In this document: positions 9,926 through 21,643 of the stretch, one piece after another | Position numbering within the stretch: the first letter of the stretch is position 1 | Layout of the letters: every line of letters starts with the position of its first letter | Assembly (NCBI GenBank): GCA_913062845.1 | Contig: CAJXVZ010000001.1 | Location: 92,645-156,644, forward strand | DNA length: 64,000 nt | Source: an uncultured Psychroflexus sp. | GTDB lineage: Bacteria; Bacteroidota; Bacteroidia; Flavobacteriales; Flavobacteriaceae | Reading direction: 5' to 3' | Notes under the pieces: generated by a model | The model's input: only the letters and a program-made list of their open reading frames with translations | Told to the model about the DNA's origin: nothing | Databases searched by the model: none | Position numbers and translations under genes: made by a program

Positions 9926-10378
9926 ATGATAGTATACTCTATTTTAGTTTTTTTAGTCACATTTTGTTTTATGGAATTTATGGCGTGGTTTACGCATAAG
10001 TATGTCATGCATGGCTTTTTATGGTCACTGCACAAAGACCATCACTTAAAAGACCATAAAAGCTGGTGGGAAAGAAATGACTTGTTCTTTATTTTTTATG
10101 CTGCCGTGAGCATGTTTTTCTTTATATACGTTGATAGCCAAGGTTATTGGTTTGGAATTCCAATCGGCGCAGGAATTGCAGCTTATGGCGCAACTTATTT
10201 TTTAGTTCATGATATATTTATACATCAGAGATTCAAGCTGTTTAGAAAAGCTGATAATTGGTACGCCAAAGCCATAAGAAGAGCGCATAAAATACACCAT
10301 AAGCACATAGGTAAAGAAGATGGAGAATGTTTTGGAATGCTCGTTCCGCCTATGCGTTTTTTCAAAAAATATAAATAA
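9926..10378 (+). CDS. crtZ: Beta-carotene hydroxylase
   Basis: Membrane protein with His-box set HKYVMH, HKDHH, HDIFIHQRF, HKIHHKH. Confidence 0.93.
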   Translation: MIVYSILVFLVTFCFMEFMAWFTHKYVMHGFLWSLHKDHHLKDHKSWWERNDLFFIFYAAVSMFFFIYVDSQGYWFGIPIGAGIAAYGATYFLVHDIFIHQRFKLFRKADNWYAKAIRRAHKIHHKHIGKEDGECFGMLVPPMRFFKKYK

Positions 10379-12469
<2,091 letters not shown>

Positions 12470-12480
<11 letters not shown>

Positions 12481-13627
12481 GGTTTTTGACTATATCATTG
12501 TGGGTTCAGGGGCTTCAGGCCTCCAGCTGGCTATGGCCTTCGTCAGAGATGATTATTTTAGGGATAAATCCATTGGTATCATAGAAAAAAGAAGATCTTT
12601 TACCAATGATAAGACCTGGAGTTTTTGGGAAATAGGTTCAGGCTTATACGATGATATCATCTACAAATCATGGAAAAAAGGTCAGTTTACGGCATGTGGA
12701 GAAACCATAGATTTAGATTTAGGAGAATACAATTATAAAATGCTCAGGTCTATTGATTTTTACAATTACGCTGAAAGCATTATCAATGAGAGTAAAAATA
12801 TAGAATGGATACAAGACGAGATAAGTTTTATAGATGAGCAAAAGAATATTGTAGCACTCACAGGAAAGCAAAGCTACAAGGCTAAACATGTTTTTGACAG
12901 CAGGCTGCCGGATAACTTTAAGCCCACTGAAAGTCTTAATATTCTTCAACACTTTAAGGGTTGGTTTATTGAAACAGATGAAGACGTTTTCACGCCTGAA
13001 AGTTTTGACATGATGGATTACAGCATAGGTGATAAAAGTAAGACCTGCTTTATGTACGTATTACCTTTTACAAAGAGAAAAGGTTTTGTGGAATTCACTT
13101 ACTTTTCACCTGAATTAGTGGATGATCAAACTTATGATAAGTATATCAAAAGCTATTTGTCTGATAAATTGGGCGTTGAAAATTATAGCGTATCTGAAAC
13201 TGAAAAAGGCATCATTCCCATGTCCAGTTATCCTTTTTATAGGCAAAATTTTTCAAAAATCACAAAAATAGGCACGGCCGGAGGCTGGGTAAAAGCTTCA
13301 ACGGGATATTCATTCAAAAATGCTGAGAGGTTTGCCTTAAAAATTGTAGATAATATCAAAGCGGGTAAAATCCCACATTCAAATTTACACAAGAAGAGAT
13401 TTAAGCATTATGATAAACTATTCCTCGATGTATTATTAAATTATAATGCATATGGCGAGAAATTATTCTATAAGATGTACAAAAAGAACAGTATATATGA
13501 TATTTTTAATTTTCTTGATGACGAGAGCCATATTATTCAAGAGCTAAAAATTATTATAAGCATGACTTCTCACCATTTTATCAAAGCGCTCATCAAACAT
13601 GCTTTAAGCGGGTTCAGAATAAAATAA
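12470..13627 (+). CDS. crtY: Lycopene cyclase (CrtY/CrtL type)
   Basis: VFDYIIVGSGASGLQLAMAF; NDKTWSFWE; SSYPFYRQNFSKITKIGTAGGWVKASTGYSFKN. Start placed at ATG 12470, 11 bp inside cruF. Confidence 0.92.
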
Positions 13628-13629
13628 AA

Positions 13630-14262
13630 TCAAATTTTCCTGAATATTTCTCTAAGTTCACTCAATATCATTGCCGTAGCACCCCAAACAATATAGCCGT
13701 TTATTTTAAAACACATGACCTCTTTTCGCCCGGCATAGGATGTCACAATTTCTCCTCGTTCTGGTTTAGCATTAAGAAAATCATCTAATTTCACAGGTAT
13801 TATTAGTTCAACCTCGCTGTCTTCTTTAATAAATTTTGGAGTATTATCCACCACGCCTACAATAGGCTTTACCAGAAAATTTGATGGAGGTATATACAGC
13901 TCTGTCAAAGCTTTTAAGACCTCTACAGCAGAGGCATCCACCCCAATCTCTTCCTCCGTTTCGCGAAGAGCTGTATCAGTTAAATTTTCATCCTGTTTTT
14001 CGATTTTGCCTCCCGGCAATGCCACCTGTGCAGAGTGAACACCTTTATAGGATTTCCTTAGGATCAGCGTAAAATATGTTTGACCATCAGCGTCGGGATA
14101 AAACAATATCAAGACACCAGCTTTTTTAGCCTTAACAAGATCAAAGTCAAATGCTAAAGATTTCTTTCTGAACTCCGGCGCTAATAAGAGTTGGGCATCA
14201 AGGCCCGGTAATTCAATTTTTTTTATTTTTGACGAAATTTGTTTGAAATATGAAAATTGCAT
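13630..14262 (-). CDS. NUDIX hydrolase (CoA pyrophosphatase-like)
   Basis: HSAQVALPGGKIEKQDENLTDTALRETEEEIGVDAS, characteristic of NudL/CoA pyrophosphatases. Confidence 0.9.
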   Translation of the reverse strand: MQFSYFKQISSKIKKIELPGLDAQLLLAPEFRKKSLAFDFDLVKAKKAGVLILFYPDADGQTYFTLILRKSYKGVHSAQVALPGGKIEKQDENLTDTALRETEEEIGVDASAVEVLKALTELYIPPSNFLVKPIVGVVDNTPKFIKEDSEVELIIPVKLDDFLNAKPERGEIVTSYAGRKEVMCFKINGYIVWGATAMILSELREIFRKI

Positions 14263-14981
14263 TACGACTAGTCTTCTGTTTGTGTCTTTTTAGCTTCATT
14301 TTATCTTGTAAAAACGATGGATCAAAAAATACTGACGACACATCAAAAAAAGATAAAATAATTCGCAAAGATAAGGTTCCTGAGGTAATTATTCCCGCCG
14401 GCGGTGAAGATGACGTTGATGTTTCTCATATAGAAACACTTACGCAGGAAACCCTGGAAAGCTATTTAAAAAAATATGAAAAAAACAATCCGGAAACCAT
14501 CGTAAAAGTAAAAACACGCTTTGGTGATTTTACCATACAACTGTTTGCACAGGAACGCTTGCACCGGCTGAATTTTATCCGTCTGGCAAAGCTTGGATAT
14601 TACGACGACACGTTTTTCCATAGAATAGACAGCGGATTTGTAGTACAGGGCGGAAACAGCGATAAGCCCAGCACTCAAAAATTAAGAGCTAAGGTAGGAG
14701 ATTATTTCGTTCCCAATGAATACAGTCCTTTCCACAAGAACAAATATGGCTATGTAGGCATGGCCAAGCCACCAAGCCAAAAAGTAAGTAATTCATCCAG
14801 TGCTTTTGAATTTTATATCGTCATGGACAAAAATGGAGCGCCACATCTCAATGAAAAATTCACAGTATTTGGAAGAGTCATTGAAGGCATGGAAGTCTTA
14901 GAAGAAATGCAAAAAGTCGAAATAGATGCCAGTGAGTGGCCTTTAAGAAATATACAGATGAAAGTTGAGGTTTTAGAATAA
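14250..14981 (+). CDS. Peptidyl-prolyl cis-trans isomerase, cyclophilin type, lipoprotein
   Basis: Lipobox FILSCKND; cyclophilin core FIRLAKLGYYDDTFFHRIDSGFVVQGGN, GYVGMAKPPSQKVSNSSSAFEFYI, LNEKFTVFGRVIEGMEVL. Confidence 0.92.
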   Translation: MKIALRLVFCLCLFSFILSCKNDGSKNTDDTSKKDKIIRKDKVPEVIIPAGGEDDVDVSHIETLTQETLESYLKKYEKNNPETIVKVKTRFGDFTIQLFAQERLHRLNFIRLAKLGYYDDTFFHRIDSGFVVQGGNSDKPSTQKLRAKVGDYFVPNEYSPFHKNKYGYVGMAKPPSQKVSNSSSAFEFYIVMDKNGAPHLNEKFTVFGRVIEGMEVLEEMQKVEIDASEWPLRNIQMKVEVLE

Positions 14982-15203
14982 ACAAAAAAATGAATTACCC
15001 CAGGCAGAGCCATCGGTGTATCAAATAAGGGTACTCTTTTAAGATTTCGAGGCTGAATGACGGGTTATTAAACCCAATATTCAGCTCTAAAAGCAGGTTT
15101 AATGAAACATACAACTTTGAAATCCTAGCTATACTCTGGAAGCGTCAGCATTCAAAGCTGAGTTTCATTAACAAATCTGCGATAGCATATTACCTAGATT
15201 TCA

Positions 15204-16253
15204 TCAGTCCAATAACTGGTAATCCTGAGATTCGCCAAGTGTGGATTTCCTGGCATTTATAACATTGCCCTCTTCATCTGTGAGAAATGCAACAAAATCA
15301 ATTTGTGAGGCGTCTTCTACATTATCGGGAACATTAAGCGTGAAGGATCGCGTAAATTCCAAACCTCTTTTGGTTGAATTACTATCAATCTCATCCCCGA
15401 TTATATTAGTAAGCGTTTGTCTTAGTGTGTAGTCATGCACATATTCTTCAATTGGATTCTCGCCATCGAAATAGGACGTGTAATTAACCTGTGGATAGAC
15501 CAAACCATTTTCCAGAAGGTAAACGACCAGTTTCAAATTATCAAAGTCATTGGCAAATAAAGCGTCGACATCAAGTGATATTTGATTCCCATCTAAAGCG
15601 GAATTCATCTTGAGTCCAAGTTTTGGATTTGCACCCTGTGTAAAAGCAATGGCTTGTCCGACATTATCGGGTTCCGGAAAATCCCATTGTGTGAGCCTGT
15701 TGATAAAACCTTTTGGATATCCAGGCGTATTAATAAGCTGTTCCAGCTCATCAGCATCTTCATAAATGTAAGGATCCTGTAAACCTACCGGCGCTCTGTG
15801 AATAGCTACAAAAACTGCAGCATCGGTCTGTTCTTCCAAGAGTTTCATGGCATAAGATACTCTTGGGCACCAACCACACCATGTCCCGGTATAATCTTCA
15901 ATCAATACATTCTTTTTGAAATTGGTCTGTGAGCCATCGTGATACTCAACTTCTACCACAGAAGATTCAAGGTTTTGATAAACAGCTCTTAATTGCACTA
16001 TACCGATCTCTTGCTGAGTAAAAGATGGTGAAGACAATACTTCATTGTTTGCGTATATGATAGCATCATCTGTAATGTCTTCACCTCCTTCAGTTTTAAC
16101 GCTTATCGTTAATTCTTGTCCTATAATTCTTGAATTTGCATTGAGTTGAATGAATATGCCAGATATACCTTCTTCAGTAAAGTATTGTTCTGAACAGGAT
16201 TGAACTCCAAAAACTAAAACCAGTGCAATAAATAAATGATAAGCTTTCTTCAT
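15204..16253 (-). CDS. Omp28-related / thioredoxin-fold lipoprotein
   Basis: Lipobox VFGVQSCSEQ; GTWCGWCPRVSYAMKLLEE; YPKGFINR; Omp28-like layout. Confidence 0.75.
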   Translation of the reverse strand: MKKAYHLFIALVLVFGVQSCSEQYFTEEGISGIFIQLNANSRIIGQELTISVKTEGGEDITDDAIIYANNEVLSSPSFTQQEIGIVQLRAVYQNLESSVVEVEYHDGSQTNFKKNVLIEDYTGTWCGWCPRVSYAMKLLEEQTDAAVFVAIHRAPVGLQDPYIYEDADELEQLINTPGYPKGFINRLTQWDFPEPDNVGQAIAFTQGANPKLGLKMNSALDGNQISLDVDALFANDFDNLKLVVYLLENGLVYPQVNYTSYFDGENPIEEYVHDYTLRQTLTNIIGDEIDSNSTKRGLEFTRSFTLNVPDNVEDASQIDFVAFLTDEEGNVINARKSTLGESQDYQLLD

Positions 16254-16258
16254 TTAAA

Positions 16259-16987
16259 TTAGTTTTTTTGAATTCTTACTTGCGTTTTTCTTCCGGAATT
16301 GTCTTCAAATATAACGACATAATGACCAGTACTCAGATTGCTTAGATTATATCGGTGCTGACCAATATTTGCATTATAGCCTGAAATTTCTCTCGCATTT
16401 ATATCATAAATTCTTAGAGACACTTTATTATCTGTATCAAAATTCAAGGATTCAGAGATTACTGTACTTTCTAAAGTTACACCAAGGTCTTTCAAACTAA
16501 AGCTTGAAGTACTGACATTCGGTGAGTACTGATAAGTAACAGTCAAATCACTACCAACTTCGTTCCCGTTGTCATCCACTGTATAAAATCTCAATACGTA
16601 TTCTATAGGATAGTTTGCACCATCACCGGGATTTGTATTGGAGAAATAGTCGTTTGGACCATTATCTGCACCCGGTGAAAGTGTAATTGGATTGTTTGGA
16701 TAAGACTGACCTTCATTTATAGAAAAAAAGCATAAAGGCTGAACGCAAAGCTGACAGTTTGTTCCATCAGTATTGGTGAAGGAGACCACTTCTATCAGCA
16801 CATTTATATCGTCTGTTGCTGATGTATTGCCAATAACATACTTCAGTTTTGCAGGTTCAAAATCATTTGTATCATAGGTATACAAACCACCATCCTGCAG
16901 GGGATTTCCTTGTAAGTCTGTAACTGACATTTGAGCAAATGAAATTCCAAATGATAAAAATAGTATTAGAAATAATTTAATGTTCAT
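16259..16987 (-). CDS. Secreted protein with T9SS type A-like C-terminal sorting domain
   Basis: Signal peptide; C-terminal KVSLRIYDINAREISGYNANIGQHRYNLSNLSTGHYVVIFEDNSGRKTQVRIQKN. Confidence 0.75.
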   Translation of the reverse strand: MNIKLFLILFLSFGISFAQMSVTDLQGNPLQDGGLYTYDTNDFEPAKLKYVIGNTSATDDINVLIEVVSFTNTDGTNCQLCVQPLCFFSINEGQSYPNNPITLSPGADNGPNDYFSNTNPGDGANYPIEYVLRFYTVDDNGNEVGSDLTVTYQYSPNVSTSSFSLKDLGVTLESTVISESLNFDTDNKVSLRIYDINAREISGYNANIGQHRYNLSNLSTGHYVVIFEDNSGRKTQVRIQKN

Positions 16988-16996
16988 AAGATGTGT

Positions 16997-18454
16997 TTAC
17001 TTTAAGATTAATTTTTCGGTTCGACTGATACCATTTATATCTACTTTAACCAGATAAACGCCGGCAGTTAAACCACTGAGGTTAAGTTCTTCAGAAATGT
17101 CTATATTCTTTTGTAAGACCTTTCTTCCATTAATATCATATAATTCTACGGAAAAATTTTCATTAGCAGTAAAATTAACAATCCCGTTACTTGGGTTTGG
17201 GTACATGCTGAAATTATAATCATCGAATGAATTAACACTAAATGTCTCGTTGTACTTCATAGCAGATGCTAAATTAAGTTCAGAACCGAAATCACCAACG
17301 TTTCTTAAAAAGACTGAATTACCGTTTTCAAATATTTCAATTCCAGGATCTATAGTCGAGGCTAATCCCCAACCGTCCCCAAAAGAATCATAAAGATTTA
17401 CTGTATAACAGGCGTCTACATCTGGAAGGGTTACACTATGAACTTTAGTAGTTTGTGCATCCGGGCCACCGCCTCCCCATTGGTCATCAGTACCTGGCTG
17501 GTATGGACCTCCCGAGGCAACAACATTACCGGATTCATCTTCAATATCCCAGCTAATTTCACTTGGATAATTGTCTGTATAAACATGAACTTCTACAGCT
17601 TGCTGATTAACCTGACCTGCTAATGCGACCTCAAATCCACTTGAATTAGTCACAGACTGAAATACAGCACTGTTATTAACAGACGTAAAATCTACTGAGT
17701 TTGCTGTTCCCTGAGCCAGAGTTACATTTTGAGTTACACTTAACTCTCCAAACAAGCCGGCATTACCACTTCCGGAATAAGAACCAGTATTTGAACCGGA
17801 GGTAATATCATAGTCGAAACTCGTAAGCGGATTATTACCATAATTTTTTACGCTGAATGTAAGGTCTGCACTTAACCCATCCTCGCAAAGTTTCACATCG
17901 TCTACTTCTGCTCTTACATGGTTCGAAACGCCTTGTAAATTACCCGAACAGTTGGCATTAATGTTTGCATTAATTCCGGTGTTTGATAGCTGCCCCATCT
18001 CGTATACAAATCCATCAGGACATATTCTGTAAACAGTTGGAAAATAACTAATCTGATAGGCATTTGCTATACTGGCATCATCTATAATAGGAAATGGTGT
18101 AGAAGACACCCAATCCCCAACAGTTCCAGAGCCAATTCCATTGAGTTGATCAATACCAGTAGAAGGATCACCTTCAACATAAAGTACAACGACTTCGTCT
18201 GAACCGTGCTCTCCATACGCATAATATATATCTTCAAGAGCTCCGGTTTGTTTATAATTCCAGCACGGACCACACCATGTAGCCGAAATATTTAGAATAA
18301 CGGTTTTACCTTGATTGAGATAGGCTTGAAGGTCGTGAGAGTTTCCGTTGATATCGGTTGCCGTGAAGTTTGGCGCAACCGAACCATCTGCAATTTGTGC
18401 ATTTAAAGTTAAACTGACAATACTTAAAAGTGATAAGAGTAAAAATTTCTTCAT
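16997..18454 (-). CDS. TlpA/thioredoxin-fold secreted protein with T9SS C-terminal sorting domain
   Basis: Start moved to MKKFLLLSLLSIVSLTLNAQ (18454); ISATWCGPCWNYKQTGALEDIY; C-term FSMYPNPSNGIVNFTANENFSVELYDINGRKVLQ...SGLTAGVYLVKV. Confidence 0.88.
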   Translation of the reverse strand: MKKFLLLSLLSIVSLTLNAQIADGSVAPNFTATDINGNSHDLQAYLNQGKTVILNISATWCGPCWNYKQTGALEDIYYAYGEHGSDEVVVLYVEGDPSTGIDQLNGIGSGTVGDWVSSTPFPIIDDASIANAYQISYFPTVYRICPDGFVYEMGQLSNTGINANINANCSGNLQGVSNHVRAEVDDVKLCEDGLSADLTFSVKNYGNNPLTSFDYDITSGSNTGSYSGSGNAGLFGELSVTQNVTLAQGTANSVDFTSVNNSAVFQSVTNSSGFEVALAGQVNQQAVEVHVYTDNYPSEISWDIEDESGNVVASGGPYQPGTDDQWGGGGPDAQTTKVHSVTLPDVDACYTVNLYDSFGDGWGLASTIDPGIEIFENGNSVFLRNVGDFGSELNLASAMKYNETFSVNSFDDYNFSMYPNPSNGIVNFTANENFSVELYDINGRKVLQKNIDISEELNLSGLTAGVYLVKVDINGISRTEKLILK

Positions 18455-18561
18455 AATTTTGAGTTTTGAATGAGATTTCAAACTTAACAAACTGAAACAA
18501 ATAATTAACGTATAATTAATATAATTTTTTAGATTTGTTCCCAAAACCCTAAAATTTTTAC

Positions 18562-19038
18562 ATGAGAACTTTATTTATTGCCCTTTTTTTTCTGATTCAG
18601 ACTGGTTTTGCACAAGAGACCTTACCTAATATAAATATTAAAGATTTAAAAAATAAAACCGTAAATGTAAGTTCAGACTTTACAGAAAAAGACAAAATCT
18701 ACGTTTTTTCTTTTTGGGCAACTTGGTGCGTTCCGTGTATAAGAGAACTCGAGGCCATTAAGGAGCATTATGCCGATTGGTCTGAAGAGCTAAATATGGA
18801 ATTGATTGCCATATCTACCGATGACAGCAGAACCCAAAAGAGAGTAAGACCTTTGGTGAATGGTAAAAACTGGCCTTATAAGATTTTACTGGATGAAAAT
18901 CAGGAATTGAAAAGAGCCCTTGCCATTGTGAATATTCCCTATACGGTTATAGTAAAAAACAAAGAAATAAAGCATATCGTAAACGGTTATAGCCAGGGTG
19001 CAGAAATGGAGTTGTACGAAACCCTGAAAGAACTCTAA
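18562..19038 (+). CDS. TlpA-family thiol-disulfide oxidoreductase
   Basis: Signal peptide; FSFWATWCVPCIRELEAIKEHY; NIPYTVIVKNKEI. Confidence 0.9.
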   Translation: MRTLFIALFFLIQTGFAQETLPNINIKDLKNKTVNVSSDFTEKDKIYVFSFWATWCVPCIRELEAIKEHYADWSEELNMELIAISTDDSRTQKRVRPLVNGKNWPYKILLDENQELKRALAIVNIPYTVIVKNKEIKHIVNGYSQGAEMELYETLKEL

Positions 19039-19047
19039 GCTGCATTT

Positions 19048-20745
19048 ATGACAAAATATTTTTTCCTCGCATTACTAAGTTTTTGCTTTCTTTTAAATGC
19101 ACAAGAAGATAAGGATTATGGCAGAATATATGGAGGTATTGAGTCCAATGCTCAATATTACCTTGATGATGTCGGCTTAAATTTTACCCAACCGGACGAA
19201 CCTTTCAGGTCAAACAATTATCTTTTTTTAAATTATAATTTTAAAAAATTTACCGCCGGCTTTCAGCTGGAATCCTATGAACCTAATGCACTTTTGAACT
19301 ACAATCCATTGTTCAACGGTACGGATCTGGGAACGTACTTTATTGATTACAAAAGTGAAAAAATACAGGTTACCGTCGGTCATTTTTACGAGCAATTTGG
19401 TTCAGGCATATTGTTAAGAGCCTGGGAAGACAGGGCTCTGGGTATAAATTCTGCGCTTAGAGGTACACGGGTAAAATACTCTCCTAATGATAATATAAAC
19501 ATCACTGCCCTTTATGCAAGACAACGCTCAGGTTTTCATGTTACCAAAGGAGACATATATGGTTTTGATACCGATTTCTTTTTAGGGGAATGGCTAAATC
19601 TTTACGAAAAGAGTCAGGATTTGAGTATTGGCTTAAGCTACGTTGGACGCTATGAAGCCGTTGATTTTGAAAACCATAACTTTGATGAGTTGACCAATGC
19701 CTATTCCTTCAGATTTGATTATATCAACAATTCATTTTATTTAAACGGTGAAGCCACTTACAAAGAAGAGGATGGCATAGTTGATTCTCAGGGTAGATTA
19801 AGCAATGATTTTGTAGAACCTGGGCACGCCTTTCAATTGAATTTTGGATATTCCAGTTTAAATTACGGTGTGGATGTGACATTAAGGAGAGTACAAAATA
19901 TGGGTTTTTTATCTGAAAGAGAACCAACAACCTATACTGATTTTCAGGGTGAATTGACTTCAAGCCTGGATTTTTTGGATGGCATAATGAACTTTGTACC
20001 GGCTTTAACTAAGCAGCACCATTCTCAGCTATCAAACATATATGTATATCAGGCTTTTAATGGCGTATCATTCGTTGACCCTGAAATCATGAGAGCCGGT
20101 GAGACCGGTGGACAGATCGATTTCTTTTATTCCATACCAAAAGATACGGGTTTGGGTGGAAAGTACGGTACCAATATCTCTATTAATCTGGCTTCATGGT
20201 ATAATCTACCGGGAAGATATACCTTTAGCCCTCCTAATTACAATGTTGATTTTTTTGGTATTGGCAATAAATTCTTTTCGGATTACAGTATCGAAATCAC
20301 CAAGAAGCTAAGCGATGACTGGCATTTAGGAGCAACCTACATAGACCAATACAGTGACCTTAGATTTCTTGACGGTCGTGATCCTGTTAATGCAGATATT
20401 GTGGTCGCTGATGCCACTTACAATATTACCGAAACCAAATCTGTTAGGCTTGAACTTGAAAAAATGTGGGCGACTGCTGACAGAAAGGACTGGGTTGGCG
20501 GTACACTGGAGTTTAATCCGAATGAAAATTTTTCAGTTTACGTTTGGGATATTTATAATTACGGTAGTGATAAACCCGAAGAACAAGTGCATTATCTCAA
20601 TTTTGGAGGTTCTTTCAGGAAAGGCAGATATCGTATTGCCCTCAATTATGGCCGACAACGAGGCGGATTGGTTTGTGTTGGTGGTGTATGTAGATTTGTT
20701 CCCGAAAGTTCAGGTTTTACGCTTGCCTTCAATACGTCATTTTAG
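19048..20745 (+). CDS. DUF6029-like outer-membrane beta-barrel protein
   Basis: Signal peptide, alternating beta-strand pattern, aromatic C-terminus (GFTLAFNTSF); translationally close to the TlpA gene. Confidence 0.65.
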   Translation: MTKYFFLALLSFCFLLNAQEDKDYGRIYGGIESNAQYYLDDVGLNFTQPDEPFRSNNYLFLNYNFKKFTAGFQLESYEPNALLNYNPLFNGTDLGTYFIDYKSEKIQVTVGHFYEQFGSGILLRAWEDRALGINSALRGTRVKYSPNDNINITALYARQRSGFHVTKGDIYGFDTDFFLGEWLNLYEKSQDLSIGLSYVGRYEAVDFENHNFDELTNAYSFRFDYINNSFYLNGEATYKEEDGIVDSQGRLSNDFVEPGHAFQLNFGYSSLNYGVDVTLRRVQNMGFLSEREPTTYTDFQGELTSSLDFLDGIMNFVPALTKQHHSQLSNIYVYQAFNGVSFVDPEIMRAGETGGQIDFFYSIPKDTGLGGKYGTNISINLASWYNLPGRYTFSPPNYNVDFFGIGNKFFSDYSIEITKKLSDDWHLGATYIDQYSDLRFLDGRDPVNADIVVADATYNITETKSVRLELEKMWATADRKDWVGGTLEFNPNENFSVYVWDIYNYGSDKPEEQVHYLNFGGSFRKGRYRIALNYGRQRGGLVCVGGVCRFVPESSGFTLAFNTSF

Positions 20746-21641
20746 TTTACATCTTTGTACTCATTGTAGAGGTACTTTATGATACCATCAGAAAGACCGA
20801 TTTTTGGGACATGAATAGTTCTGGATTTACTGTATTTCATAGCAGTCAGATAGATTTCAGTTGCAGGGATGATAACATCGGCTCTGTCTTCATTCATACT
20901 CAGTTGCGCTATTCTTTCTTCATAAGTCAAAGACTGTAGCAATTGATAATAGGAGCTTAAATACAGAAATGAAAGTGGTTTGCCTAATTTCTTTGCACTG
21001 GCCTTAAATATGTGATTTATATTTCCTCCCGAACCTATCATTTCAATTTTAGACATGCCTTTTGTATGTTCCTGAATCCATTCCCTGAATGTTTTCCAGT
21101 CTGATTCAGAAACCAAATTATTGAGCAGTCTTACTGTACCAAGATTAAAAGACCTAGAAGCGACAGTTTTTCCATCTTTATAAATAGTTATCTCTGTAGA
21201 ACCACCACCAACGTCAACATAAATGTAGGTTTTTTCAGACTTTATAAGCTCATGCAGATCTGTTGCAGCTATTATGGCAGCTTCATCATTTCCATCTATG
21301 ACCTCTATATCTATTCCCGTGTCTTCCTTGATTTCTTCGACTAAAGCCCTTGAATTTTTAGCATCTCTCATGGCTGATGTCGCACAGGCTCTAAACCTTT
21401 CAACCTTATGACAGTTCATTAATAGCTGAAATGCTTTTAAAGTTTGTTTCATTCTCGAGGTATTGTAATCTGAAATATACCCGTTTACAAAAACATCCTG
21501 ACCCAGCCTGATTGGTACTCTAACCAATGATGTTTTTTTAAAGGTTACCGGTTTATTTTCCGGTTCTGTTATTGTTGAAATAAGCAGCCTCACAGCATTT
21601 GAACCGATATCGATGGAAGCGTATTTTCTAATTTTAAGCAA
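20742..21641 (-). CDS. Ppx/GppA exopolyphosphatase family protein
   Basis: YASIDIGSNAVRLLIS; ATSAMRDAKNS; IYVDVGGGSTEITIYKDGK; EMIGSGGNINHIFK. Confidence 0.9.
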   Translation of the reverse strand: MLKIRKYASIDIGSNAVRLLISTITEPENKPVTFKKTSLVRVPIRLGQDVFVNGYISDYNTSRMKQTLKAFQLLMNCHKVERFRACATSAMRDAKNSRALVEEIKEDTGIDIEVIDGNDEAAIIAATDLHELIKSEKTYIYVDVGGGSTEITIYKDGKTVASRSFNLGTVRLLNNLVSESDWKTFREWIQEHTKGMSKIEMIGSGGNINHIFKASAKKLGKPLSFLYLSSYYQLLQSLTYEERIAQLSMNEDRADVIIPATEIYLTAMKYSKSRTIHVPKIGLSDGIIKYLYNEYKDVN

Positions 21642-21643
21642 AA

